Of a stretch of DNA of 64,000 nt, positions 8,651 through 17,088 are shown one piece after another. How positions within the stretch are numbered: position 1 is the first letter of the stretch; the number at the start of each line of letters is the position of its first letter. A program made the translations under genes and the position numbers. Origin of the DNA: Sphingobacteriales bacterium (GTDB lineage: Bacteria > Bacteroidota > Bacteroidia > Chitinophagales > JADIYW01); NCBI GenBank assembly GCA_016721245.1, contig JADKIQ010000002.1:1-64000 (forward strand), in the 5' to 3' direction. The notes beneath the pieces are model-generated. The model was not told where the DNA came from. It ran no database searches and saw only the letters and a list, made by a program, of their open reading frames with translations.

Positions 8651-10438
8651 ATGGAAACACTCGAACAAATCAAATCATTAAAAGGTGGTGAATTCGTTAT
8701 TAAAGAATCAACACCTGAGCAGGTATTTACACCGGAAGATTATACAGAAGAACAACTTATGGTGCGCTCTATGGCTTCTGATTTTATTGAAAAGGAAGTA
8801 ATGCCGCATTGGAAAGAAATTGAGAAGCAAGAAGCAGGTTTGTCTGCAAGTTTGTTAGCAAAAGCTGGTGAACTGGGCTTGCTTTCAACTGCAATACCTG
8901 AAGCATATGGCGGTATGAATCAAGATGTAATCTCAGGTTGCATTATTGCCGAAGAAGTTGGCAGAAGCGGTTCATTTGCTACCACTTTAATCTGTCATAT
9001 CGGTATCGGTACACTGCCAATCTTATACTTTGGTACAGAAGAACAAAAACAAAAATTCTTGCCAAAACTAGGAAGCGGTGAATGGGCAGCGTCTTATTGT
9101 TTAACAGAGCCAAGTTCAGGTTCTGACGCATTAGGTGCAAAAACAACTGCAACACTTTCTGAAGATGGAAAAGAGTGGATTTTGAACGGTCAGAAAATGT
9201 GGATTACCAACGCAGGTTTCGCGCATTCATTTACCGTTTTCGCTAAGATTGACGGCAAAGAATTTACAGCATTCTTAGTAGAAGCAGGAACACCAGGATT
9301 AAACTTAGGTGCGGAAGAAGACAAGATGGGTATTAAAGGTTCTTCAACACGTCAGGTGTTTTTTGAAAATTGCAGAATACCGGTAGAAAATATCTTAGGC
9401 GAACGCGGCAAAGGTCATTTAATTGCATTCAATATCCTGAATATCGGAAGATATAAATTAGGTGCTACGGCACTGGGTGGCGCTCGTCAGGCGTTTAATA
9501 TGGCCGTGCAATATGCCAATGAAAGAACACAGTTTGGAAAATCATTATCCACTTTTGGCGCTATTCAGCACAAGATTGCAGAAATGGCTATTCAATTATT
9601 TGCATTGGAAGTAGCTACTTACCGTTGTGCAAATGATATTGGAAAATTAGAACACGAAAACCTGGAAGCAGGTAAAGAATTCTCCAAAGCATTATTAGGT
9701 GCAGCAGAAGAGTATGCTATTGAATGTGCCATTATAAAAGTATTGGGTTCTGAAGTACTGGATTTTGTGGTAGATGAAAACGTACAGATTCATGGAGGCA
9801 TGGGTTTCTCTGAAGAAACAGCTGCTGCTCGTGCATACAGAGATTCCCGTATCGCTCGTATTTACGAAGGTACCAGCGAAATTAACCGTTTGCTGTCAAT
9901 TGATATGTTGTTGAAACGTGCGATGGGTGGTAAAATTGATTTGATGACACCGGGTATGGCTATTCAGAAAGAATTGATGAGTGTGCCTGATTTTAGCGGT
10001 GATGACGAAGGTCAGTTTGCAGCAGAAATCAAAGCGATTAAAAATGCTAAAAAAGCGTTCTTATTAGTGGCAGGCGGAGCCGTTCAGAAATTAATGGCAA
10101 AACTGAAAGATGAACAGGAAATTATCATGAATGCATCAGATATGCTGATTCAGATTTATACGGCAGAATCATTATTGCTGCGTGTTCAGAAAATCTTTGA
10201 AAAAGGAGAAAAAGCAGATCAGGTATATGTTGACATCCTCAAAGTATTCTTTAACGATGCGATGAATAAAATCAATGTTGCCGGAAAGGATGCGTTGCAA
10301 TCTTATGCAGAAGGCGATGAGCTGCGTATTATGTTGATGGGCTTGAAACGTTTTACCAAATACGAACCGGTAAACGTGAAAGATGCACGTCGTCGTATTG
10401 CTGGAAAAATCATTGAAGCAGGAAAATATAATCTGTAG
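8651..10438 (+). CDS. fadE: Acyl-CoA dehydrogenase (FadE type)
   Basis: A 595-residue FAD-dependent acyl-CoA dehydrogenase catalysing the first oxidation of beta-oxidation. The N-terminal and middle domains carry YCLTEPSSGSDA and GQKMWITNAG. The flavin-binding C-terminal helical domain carries QIHGGMGFSEE, and the catalytic Glu is in RIYEGTSEINR. About 180 residues extend past the normal ~400-residue core, as in B. subtilis FadE and other long ACADs. It is the last gene of the tetR-fadN-fadA-fadE block, with a strong terminator 17 bases after the stop. The electron-transfer flavoprotein genes are not in the window. Confidence 0.93.
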   Translation: METLEQIKSLKGGEFVIKESTPEQVFTPEDYTEEQLMVRSMASDFIEKEVMPHWKEIEKQEAGLSASLLAKAGELGLLSTAIPEAYGGMNQDVISGCIIAEEVGRSGSFATTLICHIGIGTLPILYFGTEEQKQKFLPKLGSGEWAASYCLTEPSSGSDALGAKTTATLSEDGKEWILNGQKMWITNAGFAHSFTVFAKIDGKEFTAFLVEAGTPGLNLGAEEDKMGIKGSSTRQVFFENCRIPVENILGERGKGHLIAFNILNIGRYKLGATALGGARQAFNMAVQYANERTQFGKSLSTFGAIQHKIAEMAIQLFALEVATYRCANDIGKLEHENLEAGKEFSKALLGAAEEYAIECAIIKVLGSEVLDFVVDENVQIHGGMGFSEETAAARAYRDSRIARIYEGTSEINRLLSIDMLLKRAMGGKIDLMTPGMAIQKELMSVPDFSGDDEGQFAAEIKAIKNAKKAFLLVAGGAVQKLMAKLKDEQEIIMNASDMLIQIYTAESLLLRVQKIFEKGEKADQVYVDILKVFFNDAMNKINVAGKDALQSYAEGDELRIMLMGLKRFTKYEPVNVKDARRRIAGKIIEAGKYNL

Positions 10439-10454
10439 GATTTTCATACAAAAT

Positions 10455-10484
10455 AAAAAAGCGCATCACAAGATGCGCTTTTTT
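10455..10484 (+). terminator. Bidirectional intrinsic terminator after fadE
   Basis: A perfect 7-bp stem, GCGCATC (10461-10467) and GATGCGC (10472-10478), lies between an A-run and a T-run. It can therefore stop both the fad operon and the convergent LytTR gene whose stop is at 10518. Confidence 0.9.
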
Positions 10485-10517
10485 ATTTTACAGGAATATT
10501 AGCGTTTTCTCTTGAAT

Positions 10518-11288
10518 TTACGCAATCGTAGAATTGTTCTTTTCCAATGCATCCATAAATTCTTTTTTCTTACGCTTGGATATTTCCACTTTGCTGCCAT
10601 CCGCCATTAGTACGAAATTGTCGCCATGGTCAATCTCTTTCATATGAGCCAGATTGATTAAATGAGATTGATGTATACGCAAAAAATTATAGGCTAATAA
10701 TTTCTCCTCAAAATTTTTCAGTGTCTTCGCAACTAATACTTTCTTATTTCCTGTTAAAAAAAACAGTGTATAGTTGCTTTCTGATTGCAAACGAACAATG
10801 TCAATTACTTTTAAAAAAATCATTCCCTCTTTCGTCGGAACCATTAATTTGGAATCCTGTTGCTGGTCAGTTTTTATTTTATCTAAGTAGCCTTGTAATT
10901 GTGATGCCTGTTTTAAGGTTTCTTTTTCTTCTAATCGTTTTGCTACTTTCTCAATCGCTTTCTTTAATTCCTTTTCTTTTATAGGTTTTAATAAATAATC
11001 CGCAGCGTTATTTTTTATTGCACTAATGGCATATTTATCATGTGAAGTTGTAAAAATGATTTCTATATCTGTGCAGTCTAATTCATTCAGTAAATCAATA
11101 CCTTTGCCGTCCGCCAGTTCCACATCTAGAAAAATCAGTTGTGGTTTTACTGTAGGTAATACTTTTTTTGCTTCTCTTTTAGAGTTACACACACCATCAA
11201 TCCGGATACTTAATCCTGTTTGCACAATGGCTTTTTTGAGTATTTCCTGAAAGATAGGCTCGTCTTCAATAATAACGGCACTAATCAT
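10518..11288 (-). CDS. LytTR-family response regulator
   Basis: A 256-residue response regulator. The receiver domain has the acidic pair in VIIEDE near residue 7, the phospho-acceptor Asp in LIFLDVELADGKG near residue 56 and the Lys in LLKP. The LytTR DNA-binding domain occupies about 150-250 and contains LRIHQSHLIN. It is transcribed divergently from a TPR hybrid histidine kinase whose start is about 75 bases away, which suggests a functional pair. That would be an atypical combination, because LytTR regulators usually pair with LytS-type kinases. The targets are unknown. Confidence 0.92.
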   Translation of the reverse strand: MISAVIIEDEPIFQEILKKAIVQTGLSIRIDGVCNSKREAKKVLPTVKPQLIFLDVELADGKGIDLLNELDCTDIEIIFTTSHDKYAISAIKNNAADYLLKPIKEKELKKAIEKVAKRLEEKETLKQASQLQGYLDKIKTDQQQDSKLMVPTKEGMIFLKVIDIVRLQSESNYTLFFLTGNKKVLVAKTLKNFEEKLLAYNFLRIHQSHLINLAHMKEIDHGDNFVLMADGSKVEISKRKKKEFMDALEKNNSTIA

Positions 11289-11362
11289 ATTCTTAATTGC
11301 GTATGCTAAATTTATTAAATATTACTTAATTTCAGTAATTATTTGTGTCAATTTTTACCACA

Positions 11363-13438
11363 ATGCCTGTTACCTCTAAAAATAAAGCATCTGATCATCA
11401 ACGCACAGCGTTTGAATCCTTATATAAACAGGCTCTGGAATTAAAGCAAAAGAAAGAATATGTAAAGGCTATTGACACCTACACACTAATTATTGAGAAA
11501 CGACAGGGCCAGGAAACATGTATCGAATGTGCAAAATTATATGAAGATGTCGGAGATATTTATTATGATTTAAAAGATTTTCAGCACGCTTTTGAGTTTA
11601 TGCACAAGGCATTGCAAATTTATGCCGAAAATAAGCTATATGATTTACAATTAGATCAATATAAAAAAATTGGATCACTGCAGCAAGGTATCTGGCAGTT
11701 TAAGAAGGCAATTGATATATTTCAGCAGGCATTAACACTTGCTATCCGTTTAGGGAAAATGGATAAGATTATTGAATTCGAATTATTGATGGGAAATGTG
11801 CTGAACTGGGCGGAACAACTGGAAGAGTCAGAAAGATATCTGGTAAGTGCCATAGAAAAGGAAAAGAAAATAAATCTGCCGCTGATTAAATTGAGAGCAC
11901 ATGTAAGCTATGCTATCCTGTTGCGCAAAATGAAAAAATATAAACTGTCGGAAAAATATTTTAAACTGGGTATAAAATATTCTTCAGAAAACGGCGGTGC
12001 ATATCTGATGGATATTTCAAAAAGTTATGGAGTGTTGCACTTTGAAATGGGCAGCTATGAACAGGCAGAAAAATTATTATTATCTGCAGAAGAAAAATCC
12101 AAAACAGAAGGTAATGATACCACACGTGCTGTTATTTTCGAATATCTGGCAGAATTGTATGAATATAAAAAAGAGTACGATAAAGCTTATTATTATCTCA
12201 AGAAATTTTATGAAGGGAAGTTAGAATTACTCGAAAAAGGGTATTCTGATGATAACAATATTTTACAGGCAAAATTAGGGTTGGAAGATGCTAAACGTGA
12301 GCGCCTGATTGCCGAAGAAACTGCAACTGCCAAGAGTTTATTCATTGCTACCATCAGCCATGAGATTCGAACGCCGATGAATATTATTTTGGGTACAAGT
12401 GCTTTAATGCTGAATGATGAACCTAAAAAGGAACATGTAAAATACCTGCAAACCTTAAAAAAATCAGGTGAAAACCTGCTGGGTATCATTAATGATATTT
12501 TGGATGTTTCTAAAATGGAAGCAGGTAAGCTGGAGATAGAATATGAGCCGGTTGTACTGAAAGAAATTTTTGATAATCTAATATTGGTAATGGAACAGGC
12601 TGCTAATGAAAAGAACTTAAAACTTCATTATTCAATAGAGGATACAATTGACTTTGCTATATTTTCAGATCCGTTAAGGTTGTCACAGGTAATCACTAAT
12701 CTGGTGAGTAATGCCATAAAGTTTACCGCCAAAGGAAGAATAAGCGTAGAGGCTAAATTAAAGAATAAAAAGACTCTTCAGATTATAGTAAGTGATACGG
12801 GTATTGGGATTCCGAAAGATAAAATAAAAACAATTTTCGACCAGTATGAACAGGTGCGTACCAAAGTGCAGAAGAAATATAAAGGCACAGGCTTAGGGTT
12901 GGCAATTTCTAAAAAGCTGGTGGAATTGATGAATGGTACAATTGTTATTAACAGTAAAATAAATGTAGGAACGAATTTTATAATCACTCTGCCATTTGAG
13001 AAAGTAACAATCCAGAAAAATACAGATACCGCTTTGCGTCAGAAAGACACCTCTTTCTTGTCTGATAAAACTATTCTGATTGTCGATGATTTCGAAGATA
13101 ATCGTTTTGTAATAAAAGAAACACTGAAGTTCTTTAATAAAGAAACGATTGCCTTGGAAGCTGCAAACGGAGTGCAGGCATTAGGGGTGCTGAAATATAA
13201 TAAAACAGATTTTGTTATCATGGATTTGGATATGCCTGAAATGAACGGCTTTGAAGCCTTGTCTGAAATTCGAAAAAACAAAAAACTGAAACACCTGAAA
13301 GTGATAGCAAGCACCGCCAGTTTAATTACCAACGGAGATGAAGAGTTTCTTGAATTTGGATTTGACGGCTACCTGCCTAAACCATTTGATATAGATAACT
13401 TCTTTCTATTGTTAGAAAGGATGCTTAATAAATCTTAA
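11363..13438 (+). CDS. Cytoplasmic TPR-containing hybrid sensor histidine kinase
   Basis: About 691 residues, with no signal peptide or membrane helix, so a soluble kinase. Roughly six TPR-like repeats fill residues 10-290. A short coiled coil leads into HisKA, with the phospho-accepting His in ATISHEIRTPMN near 333. An HATPase follows with NLVSNAIKFT, DTGIGIP and GTGLGLAISKKLVE. The C-terminal receiver domain starts with ILIVDDFEDNR near 572 and has its Asp in VIMDLDMPEMNG near 620. An in-frame GTG at 11345 is an alternative start; the ATG is preferred. The C-terminus overlaps the convergent membrane-protein gene by 4 bases. The input is probably an intracellular protein partner. Confidence 0.9.
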   Translation: MPVTSKNKASDHQRTAFESLYKQALELKQKKEYVKAIDTYTLIIEKRQGQETCIECAKLYEDVGDIYYDLKDFQHAFEFMHKALQIYAENKLYDLQLDQYKKIGSLQQGIWQFKKAIDIFQQALTLAIRLGKMDKIIEFELLMGNVLNWAEQLEESERYLVSAIEKEKKINLPLIKLRAHVSYAILLRKMKKYKLSEKYFKLGIKYSSENGGAYLMDISKSYGVLHFEMGSYEQAEKLLLSAEEKSKTEGNDTTRAVIFEYLAELYEYKKEYDKAYYYLKKFYEGKLELLEKGYSDDNNILQAKLGLEDAKRERLIAEETATAKSLFIATISHEIRTPMNIILGTSALMLNDEPKKEHVKYLQTLKKSGENLLGIINDILDVSKMEAGKLEIEYEPVVLKEIFDNLILVMEQAANEKNLKLHYSIEDTIDFAIFSDPLRLSQVITNLVSNAIKFTAKGRISVEAKLKNKKTLQIIVSDTGIGIPKDKIKTIFDQYEQVRTKVQKKYKGTGLGLAISKKLVELMNGTIVINSKINVGTNFIITLPFEKVTIQKNTDTALRQKDTSFLSDKTILIVDDFEDNRFVIKETLKFFNKETIALEAANGVQALGVLKYNKTDFVIMDLDMPEMNGFEALSEIRKNKKLKHLKVIASTASLITNGDEEFLEFGFDGYLPKPFDIDNFFLLLERMLNKS

Positions 13439-14220
13439 TCTCTAAGATTTAATCCTACCACATCTTCGTATGCAACATAGAGTGCACAAATGCTGCTGGG
13501 GATAGTTACGAATAAACCAACTAGCAGGCACAGCGCACCGGCAATATTAAAGAGTCCTATTAACAAAAGAAACCCAAACCAGTTGAAGAATTTTTTACCC
13601 ACCAGTTTTCTGCTGATATCCAATGCTTTTACGGGTTCAAATTTTTCAAATAATACTAAAAATGTTGCCAGTAAAAATAAGATGGAAATAACACCGGAAA
13701 TAATACCAGCCAGACTTGCTCTCATACCGAAACCTGCCATACTTGCAAAAGATGATATACTGTTTAAATCCTGGAAATCCAGTTTTGGAGTAATGCCTAA
13801 GAATGCCATTTTGAAATAGGCCCACCCGCCAACGATAAGGAAGATAGCGCCGATCAAAAGTGTTGGTAAGAGCGTAACCAGAAAAAGAGGTACATAATTT
13901 TGAATACCGTCGAAAAAATTGGAAAATGCGTGCTGCTCATTCTTGTCAATCATCTTGGCTACTAAAAAGCCGCCGGCTACAATAGGTGCTACCAATGCAC
14001 TGGCGAGCCCTTTAATGAAAGGGATGGAGCCAATAATTCCTTCTGCAATACCTACTACAATGATGAACCCGATGAATGGTCCAATGTTTTGTTTGAATAA
14101 TTCAAATCCTTTTTTGATATATTCCACAGAGTTTGTCTCGTAGCCATTTGCTAATAAAGAACTCAACGACTTACCTTCTTTGTTGTCCAGCATGTCACTG
14201 TCTAATAACTGATTTTCCAT
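13435..14220 (-). CDS. Polytopic membrane protein of unknown function
   Basis: 261 residues. A hydrophilic N-terminus of about 45 residues precedes five or six strongly hydrophobic segments, including FIGFIIVVGIAEGIIG and ILFLLATFLVLF. It resembles the uncharacterised inner-membrane families related to DUF975/YciC by overall character only; no diagnostic motif is seen. The start at 14220 (MENQLLDSD) is preferred to one 45 bases upstream. Its last codons overlap the hybrid kinase gene tail to tail. It is the last of four co-directional genes from 15929. Confidence 0.75.
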   Translation of the reverse strand: MENQLLDSDMLDNKEGKSLSSLLANGYETNSVEYIKKGFELFKQNIGPFIGFIIVVGIAEGIIGSIPFIKGLASALVAPIVAGGFLVAKMIDKNEQHAFSNFFDGIQNYVPLFLVTLLPTLLIGAIFLIVGGWAYFKMAFLGITPKLDFQDLNSISSFASMAGFGMRASLAGIISGVISILFLLATFLVLFEKFEPVKALDISRKLVGKKFFNWFGFLLLIGLFNIAGALCLLVGLFVTIPSSICALYVAYEDVVGLNLRD

Positions 14221-14308
14221 GTTGATTTGTTTTTGGTTATTGAAATATAAATAAAATATCCGCAAGGCGCATATTAAATTTCAAAAAGCATATACAAGGT
14301 ATGTATAA

Positions 14309-15028
14309 TTAAGCGAATAATTTGGCGATGCCATACGCCGCCGCCGCCGCCACGGCGCCTATTGCCATTACTTTTAAGGCACCTTTAAATAAAGGTTGTC
14401 CGGTAAGTTTGGATTTAAAATAACCAAAAATAAACAAACTGATCAGCGTAACAATTGCGGAGTAAATTAATCCGTCGTGCGGATGTTCGGTGAAAAAATA
14501 TGGTGACAGCGGGATAATGCCACCAACGATATAAGATAATCCGATGGTGAATGCGGAATTGCGCGCTCGCTTCGGATCGGGTGTCTCTAAATCCAGTTCA
14601 TACTTCATCATAAACTGCACCCATTTGTCTTTATCCTGAGCCAGTTCTATAACAGCGGCATCCACAGTAGATGCACTTAATCCCATATGGGAAAATATTT
14701 CTTTGGTTTCGGCAATTTCCTTATCCCGCAAATTATCTACTTCAAAATATTCTCTTTTTTGTTCAGAAGCATAGTGATCAATTTCTGCTCGACCGGCAAG
14801 GTAACCACCTAAACCCATGGCTATGGAACCTGCTGCAATTTCCGCAATACCTGCGGTAATAACTAAGGAAGAGGCTGATACGGCACCGCTTAATCCGGCA
14901 GCTAATGCAAACGGAACGGTTAGGCCGTCCGACATACCAATCACAATATCTTTGATGAACTCAGAACTCTTTACGTGTTCTTCATTGTGATCAATCAGGT
15001 GTCTGGTGGCTTCCGGGTGCAGGTGCAT
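14309..15028 (-). CDS. VIT1/CCC1-family transporter (iron/manganese)
   Basis: A 239-residue membrane protein of the VIT1/CCC1 (nodulin-21-like) family, whose characterised members move Fe(II) or Mn(II) across a membrane. The N-terminal family motif DIVIGMSDGLTVPFALAAG is at about residues 27-45, followed by the AAGSIAMGLGGYLAGRAE signature. A charged metal-binding-type helical insert lies at about 85-150, and three more hydrophobic segments follow. It follows the truncated hemoglobin gene by about 60 bases on the same strand, so an iron or oxidative-stress theme is possible. The metal specificity cannot be read from the sequence. Confidence 0.88.
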   Translation of the reverse strand: MHLHPEATRHLIDHNEEHVKSSEFIKDIVIGMSDGLTVPFALAAGLSGAVSASSLVITAGIAEIAAGSIAMGLGGYLAGRAEIDHYASEQKREYFEVDNLRDKEIAETKEIFSHMGLSASTVDAAVIELAQDKDKWVQFMMKYELDLETPDPKRARNSAFTIGLSYIVGGIIPLSPYFFTEHPHDGLIYSAIVTLISLFIFGYFKSKLTGQPLFKGALKVMAIGAVAAAAAYGIAKLFA

Positions 15029-15088
15029 ATGATGTAAGATTAACGATTACAATTTACGATTAATTTTTAAATCTTAAACGCTACATTG

Positions 15089-15481
15089 TTAAGACTTTGT
15101 CTGCTGATTGATATAATCCATTTTATAACTCATAATATCAGCAATAGAGCGGGCACGAAATTTTGCCATCTCCGCTTTTTTACCTTCAAATAAAATATCT
15201 ACTGCTCTTTCCCAGTAGCTGTACCAGTCATCAAAATCGGATTTTGTAAGTGTTGTTAAACTGTTTACATTGAAATGTTTTTCTGTGACATTGCCTCGGT
15301 ATTTATCACCATCCAGTAAAATACCTTCCCAAAAATCTGCAACTAAAGGAATATGTGTTTCTAAATGTAGTGGAGAAATTTCTTTAAAAATTCTTCCCAG
15401 TCGTTCGTCCTGAAAAGATAAATCATAAAACAGTTTTATGATTTGTTCTATATCGTTTCTAGATGTAATATCTTTTTTCAT
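15089..15481 (-). CDS. Group III truncated hemoglobin
   Basis: A 130-residue 2-on-2 globin. Visible features are the N-terminal FYDLSFQDERLGRIF segment, HIPLVADFWEGIL in the B-E region, and the proximal-His region around EKHFNV. Length and pattern fit group III (trHbP) proteins, which bind O2 or NO; a physiological role is not established for most. The ATG lies 4 bases after the stop of the lipoprotein gene upstream, so the two are co-transcribed. Confidence 0.87.
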   Translation of the reverse strand: MKKDITSRNDIEQIIKLFYDLSFQDERLGRIFKEISPLHLETHIPLVADFWEGILLDGDKYRGNVTEKHFNVNSLTTLTKSDFDDWYSYWERAVDILFEGKKAEMAKFRARSIADIMSYKMDYINQQTKS

Positions 15482-15485
15482 TTTT

Positions 15486-15929
15486 TTATCTTGCTTCTAA
15501 AGAATCATTTACGGTAATGGTATAGGTGGCTTTTTTTAAGAGTCCATTATTCTCACTCGTAACTACCCATAATTTGCTGTTGTAGATATTGATACTGTCA
15601 TTATCGAAGAAAGAACTGCTTCTGCTAAAGGTGTCAATTTTTGATTTATTATTGGCAAAGAAGAATCTGGTATATGCACCCTTTGGAAAAGGATCTACGC
15701 TGCCGATTCTACAATCCTCATTTACCTTTATGGTTTCATTCGGTGCTATGACAAAAGAATCCAATGAGAAATAAAAACCGGAATCTATTAGTTTATAATT
15801 TCTAATCAACACGTTTGATGAGAGTTCGTTTTTTACATAAAATTCAGCACAACCCGTTTGGCTGTCAATAATTTTACAGGAAGAAAAGATGATAAAAATA
15901 ATAATAGTAACAAGGGCAGTTTTTTTCAT
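15486..15929 (-). CDS. Small lipoprotein of unknown function
   Basis: 147 residues. A lipoprotein signal peptide ends in the lipobox FSSC at about residues 15-18, after a hydrophobic stretch, so the mature protein should be lipid-anchored. The rest has alternating beta-type segments and no motif I recognise; the end is NDSLEAR. A good Bacteroidota promoter lies upstream. It is the first gene of a likely operon with the truncated hemoglobin, the VIT-like transporter and the membrane protein. Confidence 0.75.
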   Translation of the reverse strand: MKKTALVTIIIFIIFSSCKIIDSQTGCAEFYVKNELSSNVLIRNYKLIDSGFYFSLDSFVIAPNETIKVNEDCRIGSVDPFPKGAYTRFFFANNKSKIDTFSRSSSFFDNDSINIYNSKLWVVTSENNGLLKKATYTITVNDSLEAR

Positions 15930-15948
15930 AGACAGGATTTTTATTTAT

Positions 15949-15979
15949 TAAATGTAAATAAAATTATTGACAGGTCAAA
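15949..15979 (-). promoter_or_regulatory. Bacteroidota-type promoter for the lipoprotein-hemoglobin operon
   Basis: Read on the minus strand: TTTG at 15979-15976, a 19-bp spacer, then TACATTTA at 15956-15949. That is 7 of 8 matches to the TAnnTTTG -7 element. The ATG follows 19 bases later. Confidence 0.6.
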
Positions 15980-16010
15980 GATTATATACTTGACTGTTTT
16001 TTTTTTAATT

Positions 16011-16047
16011 AATATCGGATAAAAATAAATTGATATTTACCGATATT
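16011..16047. promoter_or_regulatory. Inverted repeat across the fic promoter (candidate operator)
   Basis: Arms AATATCGG (16011-16018) and CCGATATT (16040-16047) match perfectly with a 21-bp spacer. They bracket and overlap the -33 and spacer region of the fic promoter, a position suited to repression. The Fic protein has a C-terminal winged-helix-like segment that could be the binder; this is an inference. Confidence 0.55.
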
Positions 16048-16060
16048 TTTAATAAATTTG
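16030..16060 (+). promoter_or_regulatory. Bacteroidota-type promoter for fic
   Basis: TTG (16030-16032), a 20-bp spacer and a perfect TAnnTTTG element, TAAATTTG (16053-16060). The ATG at 16068 is only 7 bases past the -7 element, so transcription probably starts at or within a few bases of the start codon and the mRNA would be leaderless or nearly so. Confidence 0.65.
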
Positions 16061-16067
16061 TCGGGTA

Positions 16068-17021
16068 ATGTGGAAAATAGACATATCCGATATTAATGAC
16101 ATGCAATCTACGTTTGACAGATTGTATGAAAAGAAAGCAATGTTGCAGAAAGCAAGACCATTGTCTAAAATCGCTTTGCAAAAAATTAAAGAAAGTTTAT
16201 CCATCGAATGGACTTATAATTCCAATAGTATTGAGGGAAATACGCTAACATTAAGAGAAACTCAAATGGTGTTGCAGGAAGGCATAACCGTGAAAGGGAA
16301 ATCCCTGAAAGATCATTTTGAAGCACATAACCACGAAAAAGCAATTGATTATTTATATTCATTGGTCAACGATGATTATGTGTTGCGAAGTATTGATATT
16401 TTGTCATTGCATGGTTTGGTATTGCGCAGCATTGAAGATGATTTTGCCGGAAGAATCAGAAATGGCGGCGTGCGCATTGTTGGTGCTAATTTTGTGCCAC
16501 CTAATGCTAATAAAGTTTCTGATTTATTAGATGAACTGATTGTTTTTGTAAATGAAAACCCGTTGGGTTTAAATGATATCGTATTGGCTACTATTTTTCA
16601 CCACAAATTAGTTTGGATACATCCGTTTTTTGATGGCAACGGCAGAACGGTTCGTTTAGCGATGAATCTGTTGCTGATGCGCAGAGGGTTTCCGCCAGCT
16701 ATTATTTTAAAAAATGACAGAAAGAAATACTACGAAGCGCTCAATCAGGCGAATAAAGGCAGCTATCAGAAGCTTACCTTGCTTATGGCGCAAGCTATAG
16801 AACGAACACTTAATATTTACATGAGTGCCTTGCCAAATAATGATACGGAATATGTGGAAATTTCTTCTTTAGTAGAAGAACCAAACGTTCCTTACGGGCA
16901 GGAGTATATCAGTTTGCTGGCACGCCAGGGGAAAATAGATGCCTACAAAGAAGGCAGAAACTGGCTTACCACAAAAAAGGCTGTTGAAGATTATATAAGG
17001 AATAGGAAGAGAGATAGATAA
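16068..17021 (+). CDS. Fic-family protein (probable AMPylase) with inhibitory motif
   Basis: A 317-residue Fic protein. The catalytic loop is HPFFDGNGRTVR near residue 187, a complete HPFx(D/E)GNGR motif. The N-terminal autoinhibition motif [ST]xxxE[GN] is visible as SNSIEG near residue 52, so regulation is within the chain (class II). After the Fic core, about 60 C-terminal residues look like a winged-helix or MerR-like DNA-reading segment ending EGRNWLTTKKAVEDYI. Members with this layout AMPylate proteins and often control their own promoter. The target is unknown. It is single, divergent from the lipoprotein operon, and convergent with aspS. Confidence 0.9.
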   Translation: MWKIDISDINDMQSTFDRLYEKKAMLQKARPLSKIALQKIKESLSIEWTYNSNSIEGNTLTLRETQMVLQEGITVKGKSLKDHFEAHNHEKAIDYLYSLVNDDYVLRSIDILSLHGLVLRSIEDDFAGRIRNGGVRIVGANFVPPNANKVSDLLDELIVFVNENPLGLNDIVLATIFHHKLVWIHPFFDGNGRTVRLAMNLLLMRRGFPPAIILKNDRKKYYEALNQANKGSYQKLTLLMAQAIERTLNIYMSALPNNDTEYVEISSLVEEPNVPYGQEYISLLARQGKIDAYKEGRNWLTTKKAVEDYIRNRKRDR

Positions 17022-17029
17022 ATGAAATG

Positions 17030-17077
17030 CTATAAAAAGGAAAGGAGGTTCAATTGAATCACATTTCCTTTTTATAG
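17030..17077. terminator. Shared terminator between fic and aspS
   Basis: A 14-bp perfect inverted repeat: CTATAAAAAGGAAA at 17030-17043 and its complement at 17064-17077. The loop contains a second small palindrome, TTCAATTGAA. It lies between two convergent genes. The stem is A/T-rich, so efficiency is uncertain. Confidence 0.6.
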
Positions 17078-17088
17078 TAAATGTTTTT

